NCBI RefSeq assembly: GCF_023155275.1
Contig: NZ_JALMUV010000012.1
Coordinates: 86,720 to 150,719 of the forward strand
Length of the DNA: 64,000 nucleotides
Direction: 5' to 3'
Source: Streptomyces rhizoryzae
GTDB lineage: Bacteria > Actinomycetota > Actinomycetes > Streptomycetales > Streptomycetaceae
Under the pieces are notes generated by a model. That model was given only the letters and a program-made list of their open reading frames with translations, did no database searches and had not been told where the DNA came from. Positions 26,253 through 35,026 of the stretch are shown piece by piece. Both the position numbers and the translations under genes were made by a program. The number at the start of each line of letters is the position of its first letter. The stretch's first letter is position 1.

Positions 26253-26543
26253 ATGGACACAACCTTCAGCGCCCTTGCCGTTTTCGTGCTCGCCATCGCC
26301 GTACTCGCCTCCTCGCTCGACCGCCGCACCAAGCCCCTGGAGCGGCGGATGGCGCGGCTGGAGGAGAAGGTGGATCTGCTGATGGCGCACCTCGGGGTGG
26401 AGGTGGCGGAGGACCCGCGGATGGCGGAGGTGGACGCGCTGCTGGCCCAGGGGAAGAAGATCCAGGCGATCAAGGTCTACCGGGAGGTGACCGGCGAGGG
26501 GCTCGCCGAGGCCAAGGAGGCGGTCGAGCGCCGGATGCGCTGA
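26253..26543 (+). CDS. Membrane-anchored protein with ribosomal L7/L12 C-terminal-like domain
   Basis: A 96-residue protein with three parts: a hydrophobic helix (about residues 5-22, FSALAVFVLAIAVLASSL), a charged coiled-coil-like stretch (KPLERRMARLEEKVDLLMAHL), and a C-terminal segment KIQAIKVYREVTGEGLAEAK that closely matches the factor-binding helix motif of the L7/L12 C-terminal domain. True L7/L12 is soluble and about 125 residues, so this is a membrane-bound derivative. It could recruit translational GTPases or ribosomes to the membrane, but nothing in the sequence proves it. The gene is leaderless: TACGCT lies six bases before the ATG. Confidence 0.75.
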   Translation: MDTTFSALAVFVLAIAVLASSLDRRTKPLERRMARLEEKVDLLMAHLGVEVAEDPRMAEVDALLAQGKKIQAIKVYREVTGEGLAEAKEAVERRMR

Positions 26544-26630
26544 GACCACGGCGGCCCGAGGATGGCGGGTAGGGCCCGGCACACCGGGCCCACTCCACGT
26601 CCGGCGGGGCCGGCAGGGAAGTGAGGGCGG

Positions 26631-28097
26631 ATGTCAGCGGAGCGTACGACGGCAGCGGCCGGAGCCGGCGGGGGTGCCGGCGACACCTACGACGTCATCG
26701 TGCTGGGCGGCGGGCCCACCGGGGAGAACCTCGCCGACCGGGCGCACGCCGCCGGGCTGAGCGCGGTGCTGGTGGAGCACGAACTGGTCGGCGGGGAGTG
26801 CTCGTACTGGGCGTGCATGCCCAGCAAGGCGCTGCTGCGGCCGGCCGCGGCGCGGGACGGGGCACGGCGGGTGGCCGGGGCGGAGGGCGCGGTGACCGGG
26901 CCGCTGGACGCGCCCGCGGTGCTGGCCCGGCGGGACGCGTTCGCCGCGCACTGGCGGGACGAGGGGCAGGTCCGCTGGCTGGACGGCGCCGGGATCGACC
27001 TGGTGCGCGGCCGGGGCCGGCTCGCCGGGCCGCGGCGGGTGGTGGTCGACGGCGGGCGGACGCTCACCGCCCGGCACGCGGTCGCGGTGTGCACCGGCAG
27101 CCGCCCGGTGCTGCCGGACGTGCCGGGGCTGGCCGCCGCCCGCCCGTGGACGAGCCGCGAGGCCACCAGCGCCAAGGAGGTGCCGGGGCACCTGGTGGTG
27201 GTCGGCGGCGGCGTGGTCGGCGTGGAGATGGCCACCGCCTGGCGGGCGCTGGGCGCGGAGGTGACGCTGCTGGTGCGCGGCGACGGGCTGCTGCCCCGGA
27301 TGGAGCCGTTCGCGGGGGAGTTGGTCGCGGCGTCGCTGCGGGAGGCGGGGGTGGACGTACGGACCGGGACGGGTGTGCGGGAGGTGCGCCGGGCGGCGGA
27401 CGGCGGGCCGGTCACCGTCGTACCGGACCCCGGGCCGGAGGTCACCGCCGACGAGCTGCTGATCGCCACCGGCCGGGCGCCGCGCACCGAGGACCTGGGC
27501 CTGGAGACCGTGGGGCTCACGCCCGGTGACTGGCTGGCGGTGGACGACACCCTGCGGGTCACCGGGGTGCCCGGCGGCTGGCTCTACGCCGCCGGCGACG
27601 TCAACCACCGCGCGCTGCTGACCCACCAGGGCAAGTACCAGGCCCGGATCGCCGGTGCCGCGATCGCCGCCCGGGCCCTCGGCAGGCCCGTCCTGGGGAG
27701 CGACCGCTGGGGCGCGCACAGCGCCTCCGCCGACCACCACGCCGTCCCGCAGGTGGTGTTCACCGACCCGGAGGCCGCCGCGGTCGGGCTGACCGCCGCG
27801 GAGGCCGAGCGGGCCGGCCGCCGGATCCGGGTGGTCGACCACGACCTGGGCGCGGTGGCCGGTGCGTCGCTGTACGCCGACGGCTACCGCGGCCGGGCCC
27901 GGATGGTCGTCGACCTGGACCGCGAGGTGCTGCTGGGCGCCACCTTCGTCGGGCCGGGCGTGGGGGAGCTGCTGCACTCGGCGACCGTCGCGGTCGCCGG
28001 GGAGGTCCCGCTGGCCCGGCTCTGGCACGCCGTCCCCTCCTACCCGACGATCAGCGAGATCTGGCTCCGGCTGCTGGAGACCTACCGCGGCGACTGA
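26631..28097 (+). CDS. Pyridine nucleotide-disulfide oxidoreductase (dihydrolipoamide dehydrogenase/mercuric reductase family)
   Basis: A 488-residue flavoenzyme. FAD-binding GGGPTGENLADRA near residue 26, the redox disulfide ECSYWACMPSK (CxxxxC), the NAD(P)H-binding VVVGGGVVGVEMA near 188, a second FAD motif LYAAGDVNH, and the C-terminal active-site His-Glu pair in HAVPSYPTISE are all present. The family passes electrons from NAD(P)H through FAD and the disulfide to a disulfide, quinone or metal; the substrate cannot be told. The first glycine motif reads GGE rather than GGT, a variant seen in the less-studied actinobacterial branch. Start ATG 26631 follows a weak gtgagggcgg. Confidence 0.88.
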   Translation: MSAERTTAAAGAGGGAGDTYDVIVLGGGPTGENLADRAHAAGLSAVLVEHELVGGECSYWACMPSKALLRPAAARDGARRVAGAEGAVTGPLDAPAVLARRDAFAAHWRDEGQVRWLDGAGIDLVRGRGRLAGPRRVVVDGGRTLTARHAVAVCTGSRPVLPDVPGLAAARPWTSREATSAKEVPGHLVVVGGGVVGVEMATAWRALGAEVTLLVRGDGLLPRMEPFAGELVAASLREAGVDVRTGTGVREVRRAADGGPVTVVPDPGPEVTADELLIATGRAPRTEDLGLETVGLTPGDWLAVDDTLRVTGVPGGWLYAAGDVNHRALLTHQGKYQARIAGAAIAARALGRPVLGSDRWGAHSASADHHAVPQVVFTDPEAAAVGLTAAEAERAGRRIRVVDHDLGAVAGASLYADGYRGRARMVVDLDREVLLGATFVGPGVGELLHSATVAVAGEVPLARLWHAVPSYPTISEIWLRLLETYRGD

Positions 28098-28163
28098 GCG
28101 GGGGCCGGTCCCGGGCCGGGCGCGGCGGCGCGGCCCCGGGGCCCCCGCCGGCGTGGGCACCCG

Positions 28164-28640
28164 CTACGCCCCCGGCTCGGGGGATTCGTCCGCCGGCCAG
28201 GGGCCGTTGGGGCCGGCGTCGTCCCGGGAGGCCAGCGCGAGCAGCGCGGTCAGCCCTTTGTCGAGGCCCAGGTGCGGGCCCTCGGAGCCCGGCGGCACGA
28301 TCCGCAGGGTGCGCTCCAGCCAGGCCGACACCGCGCCGGCCGGCGCCTCCAGCAGCGCGTCGCCGTCCGGCGAGGTCAGCGCCATGCAGACCAGGCTGCG
28401 GCCGTCCAGCTTCGCCGGCCACACCCGGACGTCGCCCTCGCCGGTGGGCCGGAACACGCCCTCGACGAGGAGTTCCCGGGCGAACGTCCACCGGACCGGG
28501 GAGTCCGACCCGACGTGGAAGGTGACGTGGACGGCGAACGGGTCGTCGGTCCGGTACGTCAGCCGGGCCGGTACCGGGATGCTTCGCTCCGGCGACAGGA
28601 CCAGACCCAGTTCAAGCTCTCGTTCCACCACGGTGTGCAT
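28164..28640 (-). CDS. ssgG: SsgA-like sporulation/septation protein, probably SsgG
   Basis: A 158-residue SsgA-like protein (SALP), a family found only in sporulating actinomycetes that guides septum placement and spore-wall synthesis. The family core is visible as SIPVPARLTYRTDDPFAVHVTFH, WTFARELLVEGV and GDVRVWPAKLDGRSLVCMALTSPDGDALLEAP. It carries a slightly longer C-terminus than SsgB. The assignment to SsgG rests on the surrounding order (hpd and FAD oxidase on one side, RDD genes and M6 protease on the other), which resembles S. coelicolor; sequence alone does not settle the subgroup. Start ATG 28640 follows gagg. Confidence 0.85.
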   Translation of the reverse strand: MHTVVERELELGLVLSPERSIPVPARLTYRTDDPFAVHVTFHVGSDSPVRWTFARELLVEGVFRPTGEGDVRVWPAKLDGRSLVCMALTSPDGDALLEAPAGAVSAWLERTLRIVPPGSEGPHLGLDKGLTALLALASRDDAGPNGPWPADESPEPGA

Positions 28641-28882
28641 CGGATTCCGCCTCTCTCGAACTCCCTGAGGCGGGCCCGTGCGCGGGCCCGCACCCGATGA
28701 GAGCGGGCGGCGGCCGGACTCTTACACGGGTTCCGGCGACTTTTTTCCGCGCACCGGGGCAGACGCCCGGGGGCAGGGCGTGAACACCGGTACGACGCGG
28801 GGTCTGATAGATGTGGACGCCGCGTTGCGGCAGACTGCACCCCGACACCCACCAGGCCGAGAACAGATACGGGACTTCGGAC

Positions 28883-30418
28883 ATGAGCGCCCCTACCTCA
28901 GGATCCGCCGGCGGCAGCCCCACGCCAGGCTTCTACCCGGACCCGTCCATCCCCGGCTACATCCGGTACTGGAACGGTGCCGCATGGGTCCCGGGCACCA
29001 GCCGCCCGGCCCCGGCCGAGGGCGAGCCGATGCCGGCCGCGCCGCCCGGCGCGGCCCCGGCGGCCCCCGCGCCCGCGGCCGTCGAGGAGACCGGCCCGGT
29101 CTTCCTGGACGAGGCGGAGCCGGCCGGTTCCGCGGCCCCGGCGGTCCGCCCCCGCGGTGAGGTCGAGGCGGCCGGCGCGAGCTGGGACGACCCGGCCCGG
29201 CTGCACGGCACCAGCCCGGAGGGCGCGGCGTCCTGGCACGCGGACGCCTCCCGGCAGAGCGGCTTCGGTGAGGACGGCCGGGTCTCCTGGGGCGCGTCCG
29301 GCCGGCCGCCCGCCGGGACGCCGGCCGGCGGTGCCGCCTGGGGCCAGCTGCCGCCGCAGCGCGGGGCGGAGAGCGACGAGGCCGCCGCCGGCCAGGCGCC
29401 TCCGGCCGCGCCGCCCGCGGACGGCGGGACGGTCACCATCCGCGCGGTCGGCCCGGCGGCCCGCGGCGGTTCCGGCGACCACGGGACCACCGCGATCCGC
29501 GCGGTCCGGCCCGCGGCCCCGCCGGCCGCGGACCAGGGCACCACCGCCTTCCGGGCGGTCGGCCCGGACGCCGGTGAGGGCGCGCACCCGGCCCCGAAGG
29601 ACGGGACGATGGCCTTCCGGCTCCCGCCCGGCACCCGGACGCCGAACGCCCCGGCGGCCGGCGCCGCCCCGCAAGGCTCCCAGGCGCCGCAGTCCCTGCC
29701 GTCCACCGGTGCCCCGGCCGCGCAGCCGCCCGCCCCGCAGCCGGCCCCGCAGGCCGACCGCCCGGCCGACCGGTCGCCGGCCCGGCCCCCGGCCGCCGCG
29801 GCGCCCGCCCCGGCGCCCGGCCCCGGCCTCCCGCCGCAGGGCGGCGCCCCCGGCGACGACGGCGTCATCCCCTGGAAGCCGCCGACCGCCGACATCTTCT
29901 TCGCCGCCGCCCAGGCCGCCCAGGGCCATCCGGCGCCGCTCGGCCGGCGGCTGGCGGCCCGGCTGATCGACACCCTGGTGCTGGCCGCGGTCACCCTCGC
30001 GGTGGCGCTGCCGATGTGGTCCACGGTCACCGACCACCTCGACGCCAAGGTCGAGGCGGCCAAGCAGTCCGGCCGCCAGGTGACGGTGTATCTGGTGGAC
30101 GGCACCACCGCCCCGGTCTTCCTGACCCTGCTGGCGGTCGTCCTGATCGGCGGCGGCCTGTACGAGGTGCTGCCGACCCTCAAGTGGGGCCGCACGCTGG
30201 GCAAGAAGCTCTGCGGCGTCCGGGTCCTGGACATCGAGAGCCACGACACCCCCCGGCTCGCGCAGGCCATCCGGCGCTGGCTGGTCTACGGCGTCCTCGG
30301 GGTCCTGGCCGTCGGGGTGGTCAACGCCCTGTGGTGCCTGGTCGACAAGCCGTGGCGGCAGTGCTGGCACGACAAGGCGGCGCGCACCTTCGTCGCCTCC
30401 GACGCGGCCTCCGACTGA
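28883..30418 (+). CDS. RDD-family membrane protein with DUF2510 motif and long disordered linker
   Basis: A 511-residue protein in three parts. Residues about 14-45 hold a DUF2510-type motif (PGFYPDPSIPGYIRYWNGAAW). Residues 50-335 are Pro/Ala/Gly-rich, with repeated short units around TTAFRAVGP and TIRAVGPAARG. The last 160 residues form the RDD membrane domain, with RLAARLIDTLVLAAVT as first helix and the DKAARTFV end, and three to four transmembrane segments. RDD domains are suspected transporter-like channels, but their role is unproven. It is followed by another RDD gene. Confidence 0.85.
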   Translation: MSAPTSGSAGGSPTPGFYPDPSIPGYIRYWNGAAWVPGTSRPAPAEGEPMPAAPPGAAPAAPAPAAVEETGPVFLDEAEPAGSAAPAVRPRGEVEAAGASWDDPARLHGTSPEGAASWHADASRQSGFGEDGRVSWGASGRPPAGTPAGGAAWGQLPPQRGAESDEAAAGQAPPAAPPADGGTVTIRAVGPAARGGSGDHGTTAIRAVRPAAPPAADQGTTAFRAVGPDAGEGAHPAPKDGTMAFRLPPGTRTPNAPAAGAAPQGSQAPQSLPSTGAPAAQPPAPQPAPQADRPADRSPARPPAAAAPAPAPGPGLPPQGGAPGDDGVIPWKPPTADIFFAAAQAAQGHPAPLGRRLAARLIDTLVLAAVTLAVALPMWSTVTDHLDAKVEAAKQSGRQVTVYLVDGTTAPVFLTLLAVVLIGGGLYEVLPTLKWGRTLGKKLCGVRVLDIESHDTPRLAQAIRRWLVYGVLGVLAVGVVNALWCLVDKPWRQCWHDKAARTFVASDAASD

Positions 30419-30523
30419 CCGTCACCCGGTCGTTCCCCGGGCCGTCACCCGCCCCGGCGGCCCGGGTCCGCCGATCGGACGCCGCCGGATGCGGCGCCCG
30501 TCCGCAGGCGGTCGACTCGGGCC

Positions 30524-31309
30524 ATGAGTACCGACCAGCCCCGGCCCGGCCCCGGTGAACCGCCGGAGCACGACCCGTTCCCGAAGCCGCCGCCCCCGGC
30601 GGGCGGCCCCCCGCGCAACGGCACCCCGCACGGCCCCGGCCCGGGCGGCCCCCCGCCCCCCGGCGGCTCCGGCGGTACCCCGCCCCCCGGTGGCGCCCCG
30701 CCCCCGCCGCCGCCCCCGCCGGGCGGCGGCCCGTACGGCAGCGGCCCCTACGGCGGACCGTACGCCGGGGGCCCGTACGGCAGCGGACCGCACGGCGGCG
30801 GGCCCCCGGCGGGCGGCCCCTACGGGCCGGGGCAGTACGGCACCGACCCGCTGGCCGGGATGCCGCCGCTGGCCAACCGGGGCAAGCGGCTGCTGGCGCG
30901 GATCATCGACGCGCTCCTCATCGGCGTACCGGTCAGCCTGATCATGAATGCGATCGTCGGCTGGGTGGACTACTTCAGCACCAGCAGCGTGGAGACCAGC
31001 AAGCAGGCGACGGTCTCCGGCGTGACGATGCTGGCGTACCTGATCTACGAGGGGCTGATGCTGACCAGCCGCGGCCAGACGGTCGGCAAGATGGCGATGC
31101 GGATCCGGGTGGCGATGCTCTCCGACGGCTCGGTCCCCACCCCGCAGGCCGGCTGGACCCGGGCCGCGGTCTACACCCTGCCGGAGATCGTCCCGTGCTG
31201 CGGCTTCATCTTCTGGCTGGTCAACGTCCTGTGGTGCACCTGGGACAAGCCGTACCAGCAGTGCCTGCACGACAAGGCGGCCCGGACGGTGGTGGTCGCC
31301 ACCGACTGA
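30524..31309 (+). CDS. RDD-family membrane protein with Pro/Gly/Tyr-rich N-terminus
   Basis: A 261-residue protein. Residues 1-105 are low complexity, first Pro-rich and then built from repeats of GPYG and GGP; residues 115-258 are an RDD membrane domain with GKRLLARIIDALLIGVPVS, an internal YLIYEGLMLT helix and the closing LHDKAARTVVV. The neighbouring RDD gene has the same two-part architecture but a different tail, so they look like diverged duplicates. The Pro/Gly/Tyr repeat could mediate self-assembly or cell-wall contact; that is speculation. Confidence 0.85.
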   Translation: MSTDQPRPGPGEPPEHDPFPKPPPPAGGPPRNGTPHGPGPGGPPPPGGSGGTPPPGGAPPPPPPPPGGGPYGSGPYGGPYAGGPYGSGPHGGGPPAGGPYGPGQYGTDPLAGMPPLANRGKRLLARIIDALLIGVPVSLIMNAIVGWVDYFSTSSVETSKQATVSGVTMLAYLIYEGLMLTSRGQTVGKMAMRIRVAMLSDGSVPTPQAGWTRAAVYTLPEIVPCCGFIFWLVNVLWCTWDKPYQQCLHDKAARTVVVATD

Positions 31310-31324
31310 CGGAGCGTCAGGAAG

Positions 31325-31361
31325 CGCTGACCGGCTGGCCGTTCGCGGTCGGCGGTCAGCG
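31325..31361. terminator. Bidirectional hairpin between convergent genes
   Basis: A 9-bp stem (31325-31333 with 31353-31361) with a nested ttcg-looped inner hairpin, sitting between the RDD gene and the convergent minus-strand gene ending at 31356. It can terminate both. Confidence 0.5.
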
Positions 31362-31664
31362 GGTGCGTTCGCCGATCCGGGTGCCGGTGCGCGGGTGGGG
31401 CCGGCGGTCGTCCGGGTCCGGTACGGCCCGCAGCGCGGCGGGCGCCCCGGGGGCCGTGGCGCCCGTGCCGCCCCGGCGGACCACCCGGGAGACCCCCGGC
31501 ATCGGCACCGTCAGCGCGACCAGCAGCCCGAGCCCGAGGCCGGCCAGTGCGATGACCGCGACCCCGATCCCGGTCTGCGTCTGCGAGAGCAGCAGCATCG
31601 CGAGGGTGGAGAGAAAGACGGTGGCCGAACCGTAGACGAGCTGGGTGGCGGTCGGACGAGGCAT
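31356..31664 (-). CDS. Small two-helix membrane protein of unknown function
   Basis: A 102-residue protein with two hydrophobic segments (about 9-25, VYGSATVFLSTLAMLL, and 31-50, IGVAVIALAGLGLGLLVALTV) and a basic, flexible C-terminal tail. No domain is recognised. The ATG at 31664 is chosen because gaggacgg precedes it and the conserved-looking MPRPTATQL starts there; an upstream in-frame ATG would add 18 polar residues. Confidence 0.65.
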   Translation of the reverse strand: MPRPTATQLVYGSATVFLSTLAMLLLSQTQTGIGVAVIALAGLGLGLLVALTVPMPGVSRVVRRGGTGATAPGAPAALRAVPDPDDRRPHPRTGTRIGERTR

Positions 31665-32085
31665 GGCGGATCCGTCCTCGGGAGGGTCGGCGGGGATCGG
31701 CGGTCGGCGGCGCGCCACCGGGCGAGCCTACGGTCCTTTGTGCCCGACCGGAATCCCGGGTAAGCGTGACCTAACCCACCGGCCCGGGGCACAGGGGCGC
31801 ACGGGCCGGGCGCGGTACCGGCCGGCGGGCCGCCCCGGCCGGTGTCCGGCCTGCTGGCGGCGGGGGCGCAGCCCCCTGCGGCATATGCCTCCGCGCGGGT
31901 CCGCGCAGCGCTGCCGAGGGGGCGGCGGCTCTGCGGAAGCTGTGCGTCCGCTGTCCGATAACTGTGCATCGCAAGCCGGATAACGTACTTGGGCGTGCAC
32001 ACACGCGTCAAGATCTGTCTTTTCTTCCTCACATCCGGTCGAATGCCCTCCAGCATCGGCCAGTTGATGGGGAGGGCACTGACAA
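31665..32085 (+). other. Intergenic region upstream of the M6 protease
   Basis: About 420 bases. Two related motifs, TCCGATAAC (31954-31962) and CCGGATAACG (31976-31985), lie 22 bp apart, about two helical turns, which suggests a regulator binding site. The same 10-base CCGGATAACG recurs at 38265-38274 upstream of the amino-acid permease. No gene is credible here. Confidence 0.35.
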
Positions 32086-34476
32086 GTGAGAAACCACCGA
32101 AGACTGTTCGGAACGGCCGCCCTGGCCACGGCACTCGCCGCGACCGGGGCGGCCGTTCTCCCGGCCGGGGCGGCCGCCGCCGACCCGGCCCGGCCCGCCG
32201 CGGCCGCCGTCCGCCAGGACCCGGCGCCCGAACGCGCCGCCGTCCACGACCTCAAGGGGCCGTTCAGCGAACGGCAGGCGGCGCAGCGGACCGAGGCGAT
32301 CCGCCAGGTCATATCCGGCGACGCGACGGCGGACGAGCGCGGCGGCTCCAAGGTCGTCCGGCTCGGCAAGGGCAAGTACGTCGAACTGGCCCGGGAGAAG
32401 ACCGACAAGATCTTCACCATCCTGGTGGACTTCGGCGACAAGGTCGACGACACCACGATGTACGACCCGGACGGCGACGGTCCGCTGCCCCCGGTCAAGA
32501 AGTACGGCGGCACCCCCGGCCCGGCCCACAACCAGATAGCCAGGCCGGACCGCACCAAGGACAACAGCACCGCCTGGCAGGCCGATTACAACCGGCAGCA
32601 CTACCAGGACCTCTACTTCTCGCACGACAAGAAGAAGGAGTCGCTGGCCAAGTACTACGAGCGGCAGTCCTCGGGCCGCTACTCGGTCGACGGCCAGGTC
32701 TCCGACTGGGTCCGGGTCCCGTGGAACGAGGCCCGCTACGGCTCCAACTACTGCGGCTCCACCAACTGCCCCAGCGCCTGGGACCTGATCCGCGACGCGG
32801 TCAACCAGTGGGTCGCCGACCAGAAGGCCAAGGGCCGCACCGACGCCCAGATCAAGGCGGACCTGGCCCAGTACGACCAGTGGGACCGCAACGACTACAA
32901 CCACAACGGCAACTTCAACGAGCCCGACGGCTACCTCGACCACTTCCAGATCGTGCACGCCGGTGAGGACGAGTCGGCCGGCGGCGGCGTCCAGAAGACC
33001 GACGCCATCTGGGCGCACCGCTGGTACGCGTACGGCACCGACGCCGGGAAGACGGGCCCCGCGAACAACCGGGCGGGCGGCACCCAGATCGGCGACACCG
33101 GCTTCTGGGTCGGCGACTACACCATGCAGCCGGAGAACGGCGGACTCGGCGTCTTCGCCCACGAGTACGGCCACGACCTGGGCCTGCCGGACGAGTACGA
33201 CACCACCGGCAAGGGCGAGTCCTCGGTGGACTTCTGGTCGCTGATGTCGGCCGGCTCCTGGCTGGGCCGGGGCAAGGACGCGATCGGCGACCTGCCCGGC
33301 GACCTCAGCGCCTGGGACAAGCTCCAACTGGGCTGGCTCTCCTACGACAAGGCCAAGGCCGCGACGGCGTCCCGGCACACCCTGGGCGTCGCCGAGTACA
33401 ACACCCGCAACAAGCAGGCCCTGGTCGTCGAACTGCCCGCGAAGAAGGTCACCACCGAGATCGTCACGCCCGCCCAGGGCGCCGCGCAGTGGTGGAGCGG
33501 GATGGGCGACGACCTCTCCAACACCCTGACCCGGACCGTCGACCTGACCGGCAGGTCCCGCGCGGCGCTGACCCTCAAGGGCTGGTGGGACACCGAGAAG
33601 GACTACGACTACGCCTACGCCGAGGTCTCCACCGACGGCGGCGCCTCCTGGACGCCGCTGGACGGCACCGCGAACGGCAAGGCCCTGCCGCGCGACGCCT
33701 CCGGCAAGCCCGCGCTGACCGGCACCGTCACCGGCCACCAGGACCTGGCCTTCCCGCTCGACGCCTACGCCGGCAAGAAGATCGGTCTGCGCTTCCGCTA
33801 CCAGACCGACGGGGGCGTCGCCCAGAAGGGCTTCACCTTCGACGCCCTGGCCGTCACCGCGGACGGCACGGCGTTGTTCACCGACGACGCCGAGAGCGGC
33901 GACAACGGCTGGACCAGCAACGGCTTCTCGCGGATCGGCGCGTCCTTCACCAAGGACTACCCGCAGTACTACCTCGCCGAGAACCGCCAGTACGTCTCCT
34001 ACGACAAGACCCTCAAGTCCGGCCCGTACAACTTCGGCTGGCGCTCCACCCGGCCGGGCTGGGTCGAGCACTTCCCGTACCAGAACGGCGTGCTGATCTG
34101 GCTGTGGGACACCTCGCAGCGGGACAACAACGTCGGCGTGCACCCCGGCGTCGGGCGGATCCTCCCGGTCGACGCGCACCCGAAGGCCGAGCGCTGGGCC
34201 GACGGCACGCTGATGCGCAACCGCTTCCAGGCGTACGACTCGACCTTCACCCGCGCCCGCACCGACGCGCTGACCCTGCACAAGGACGGCGCCACGGTGA
34301 AGATCGCGTCCAAGCCGGGCGTGCCGGTCTTCGACGACCACAGCGGGGTCTACCGGGACGCCGCCAACCCCACCGGCGGGGTGATCGTTCCTGACACCAA
34401 CACCGCGATCAAGGTCGCCAAGGAGGCCCGGGACGGCTCCACGGTGGTCCTGACGGTGGGACCCGCACGTAAGTAA
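32086..34476 (+). CDS. Secreted M6-family metalloprotease (immune inhibitor A type)
   Basis: A 796-residue secreted protease. It has a Sec signal peptide (about 1-32, ending AAAA), a prodomain, and the zinc site HEYGHDLGLPDEY with His359, Glu360 and His363, matching HExxHxxGxxD of the M6/InhA family. The C-terminal half carries beta-sandwich repeats (about 440-760) with TRTVDLTGRSRAALTLKGWWD and GLRFRYQTDGG. Such proteases degrade external proteins and, in Streptomyces, are linked to the developmental breakdown of substrate mycelium. Start GTG 32086 follows ggggagggcac. Confidence 0.9.
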   Translation: MRNHRRLFGTAALATALAATGAAVLPAGAAAADPARPAAAAVRQDPAPERAAVHDLKGPFSERQAAQRTEAIRQVISGDATADERGGSKVVRLGKGKYVELAREKTDKIFTILVDFGDKVDDTTMYDPDGDGPLPPVKKYGGTPGPAHNQIARPDRTKDNSTAWQADYNRQHYQDLYFSHDKKKESLAKYYERQSSGRYSVDGQVSDWVRVPWNEARYGSNYCGSTNCPSAWDLIRDAVNQWVADQKAKGRTDAQIKADLAQYDQWDRNDYNHNGNFNEPDGYLDHFQIVHAGEDESAGGGVQKTDAIWAHRWYAYGTDAGKTGPANNRAGGTQIGDTGFWVGDYTMQPENGGLGVFAHEYGHDLGLPDEYDTTGKGESSVDFWSLMSAGSWLGRGKDAIGDLPGDLSAWDKLQLGWLSYDKAKAATASRHTLGVAEYNTRNKQALVVELPAKKVTTEIVTPAQGAAQWWSGMGDDLSNTLTRTVDLTGRSRAALTLKGWWDTEKDYDYAYAEVSTDGGASWTPLDGTANGKALPRDASGKPALTGTVTGHQDLAFPLDAYAGKKIGLRFRYQTDGGVAQKGFTFDALAVTADGTALFTDDAESGDNGWTSNGFSRIGASFTKDYPQYYLAENRQYVSYDKTLKSGPYNFGWRSTRPGWVEHFPYQNGVLIWLWDTSQRDNNVGVHPGVGRILPVDAHPKAERWADGTLMRNRFQAYDSTFTRARTDALTLHKDGATVKIASKPGVPVFDDHSGVYRDAANPTGGVIVPDTNTAIKVAKEARDGSTVVLTVGPARK

Positions 34477-34505
34477 AAAGTAAAGTCCGCAGGTCAGAGG
34501 CTTAT

Positions 34506-34535
34506 CGGCCGCCGCCCCCTAGCGGGCGGCGGCCG
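34506..34535 (+). terminator. Hairpin after the M6 protease
   Basis: A perfect 12-bp stem (34506-34517 with 34524-34535) and 6-base loop, 29 bases after the protease stop codon. No T tract, but a strong GC hairpin of the kind that ends Streptomyces operons. Confidence 0.65.
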
Positions 34536-34593
34536 AGAGGCGTTTAGATGCGTGATGCAGTTCCTTGCTGACGCCGAGTCTCACGGGGGAAAG

Positions 34594-34968
34594 ATGAGAA
34601 CGACCCGCGGCGGTTTCACCAGGCTTCCCGGCGGAAGCGTGGTGGTCGCCCTCTCGCTGCCCAGACCGGACCACGGCCCGCGCTGCGGGCCCTACGACGG
34701 CGGCTGCCGCATCCGGGTGCTGGTGCACGCCGCGAACCGCCCGCGCGCCCTGACCAGGCTGCGCAACCTCGGCCTGCGGTCGGTCTACCTGCGCGGCAAC
34801 ACCGAGCCGCCGTCCCCGGACGAGATCACCGCGGTGCTCCACCACCCCGACGGCCTGGTCTGGCGCGAGACCCCCGAGGACGACACCGAGTCCTGGCACC
34901 CGATACGGGCGCTGCTGCGGCCGCGCGCCGCGGCCGGCCCGGCGGTGGCCGGCCGGTCGGGCGGCTGA
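34594..34968 (+). CDS. Conserved hypothetical protein (small, cytoplasmic)
   Basis: A 124-residue protein with a compact alpha/beta look: GGSVVVALSLPRPDHGPRCGPYDGGC, then RVLVHAANRPRALTRLRNLGLRSVYLRG and HHPDGLVWRETPEDDTESWHPI. Two cysteines sit in the first segment. I do not recognise the family. ATG 34594 is chosen because cacgggggaaag directly precedes it; the earlier in-frame ATG at 34552 has no ribosome binding site. Confidence 0.7.
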   Translation: MRTTRGGFTRLPGGSVVVALSLPRPDHGPRCGPYDGGCRIRVLVHAANRPRALTRLRNLGLRSVYLRGNTEPPSPDEITAVLHHPDGLVWRETPEDDTESWHPIRALLRPRAAAGPAVAGRSGG

Positions 34969-35026
34969 GTCGGGCGGCTGAGGCGGGCGGCGCCTCGAAC
35001 GCCCGCCGGAGCCGGTCAGCGGCCGG

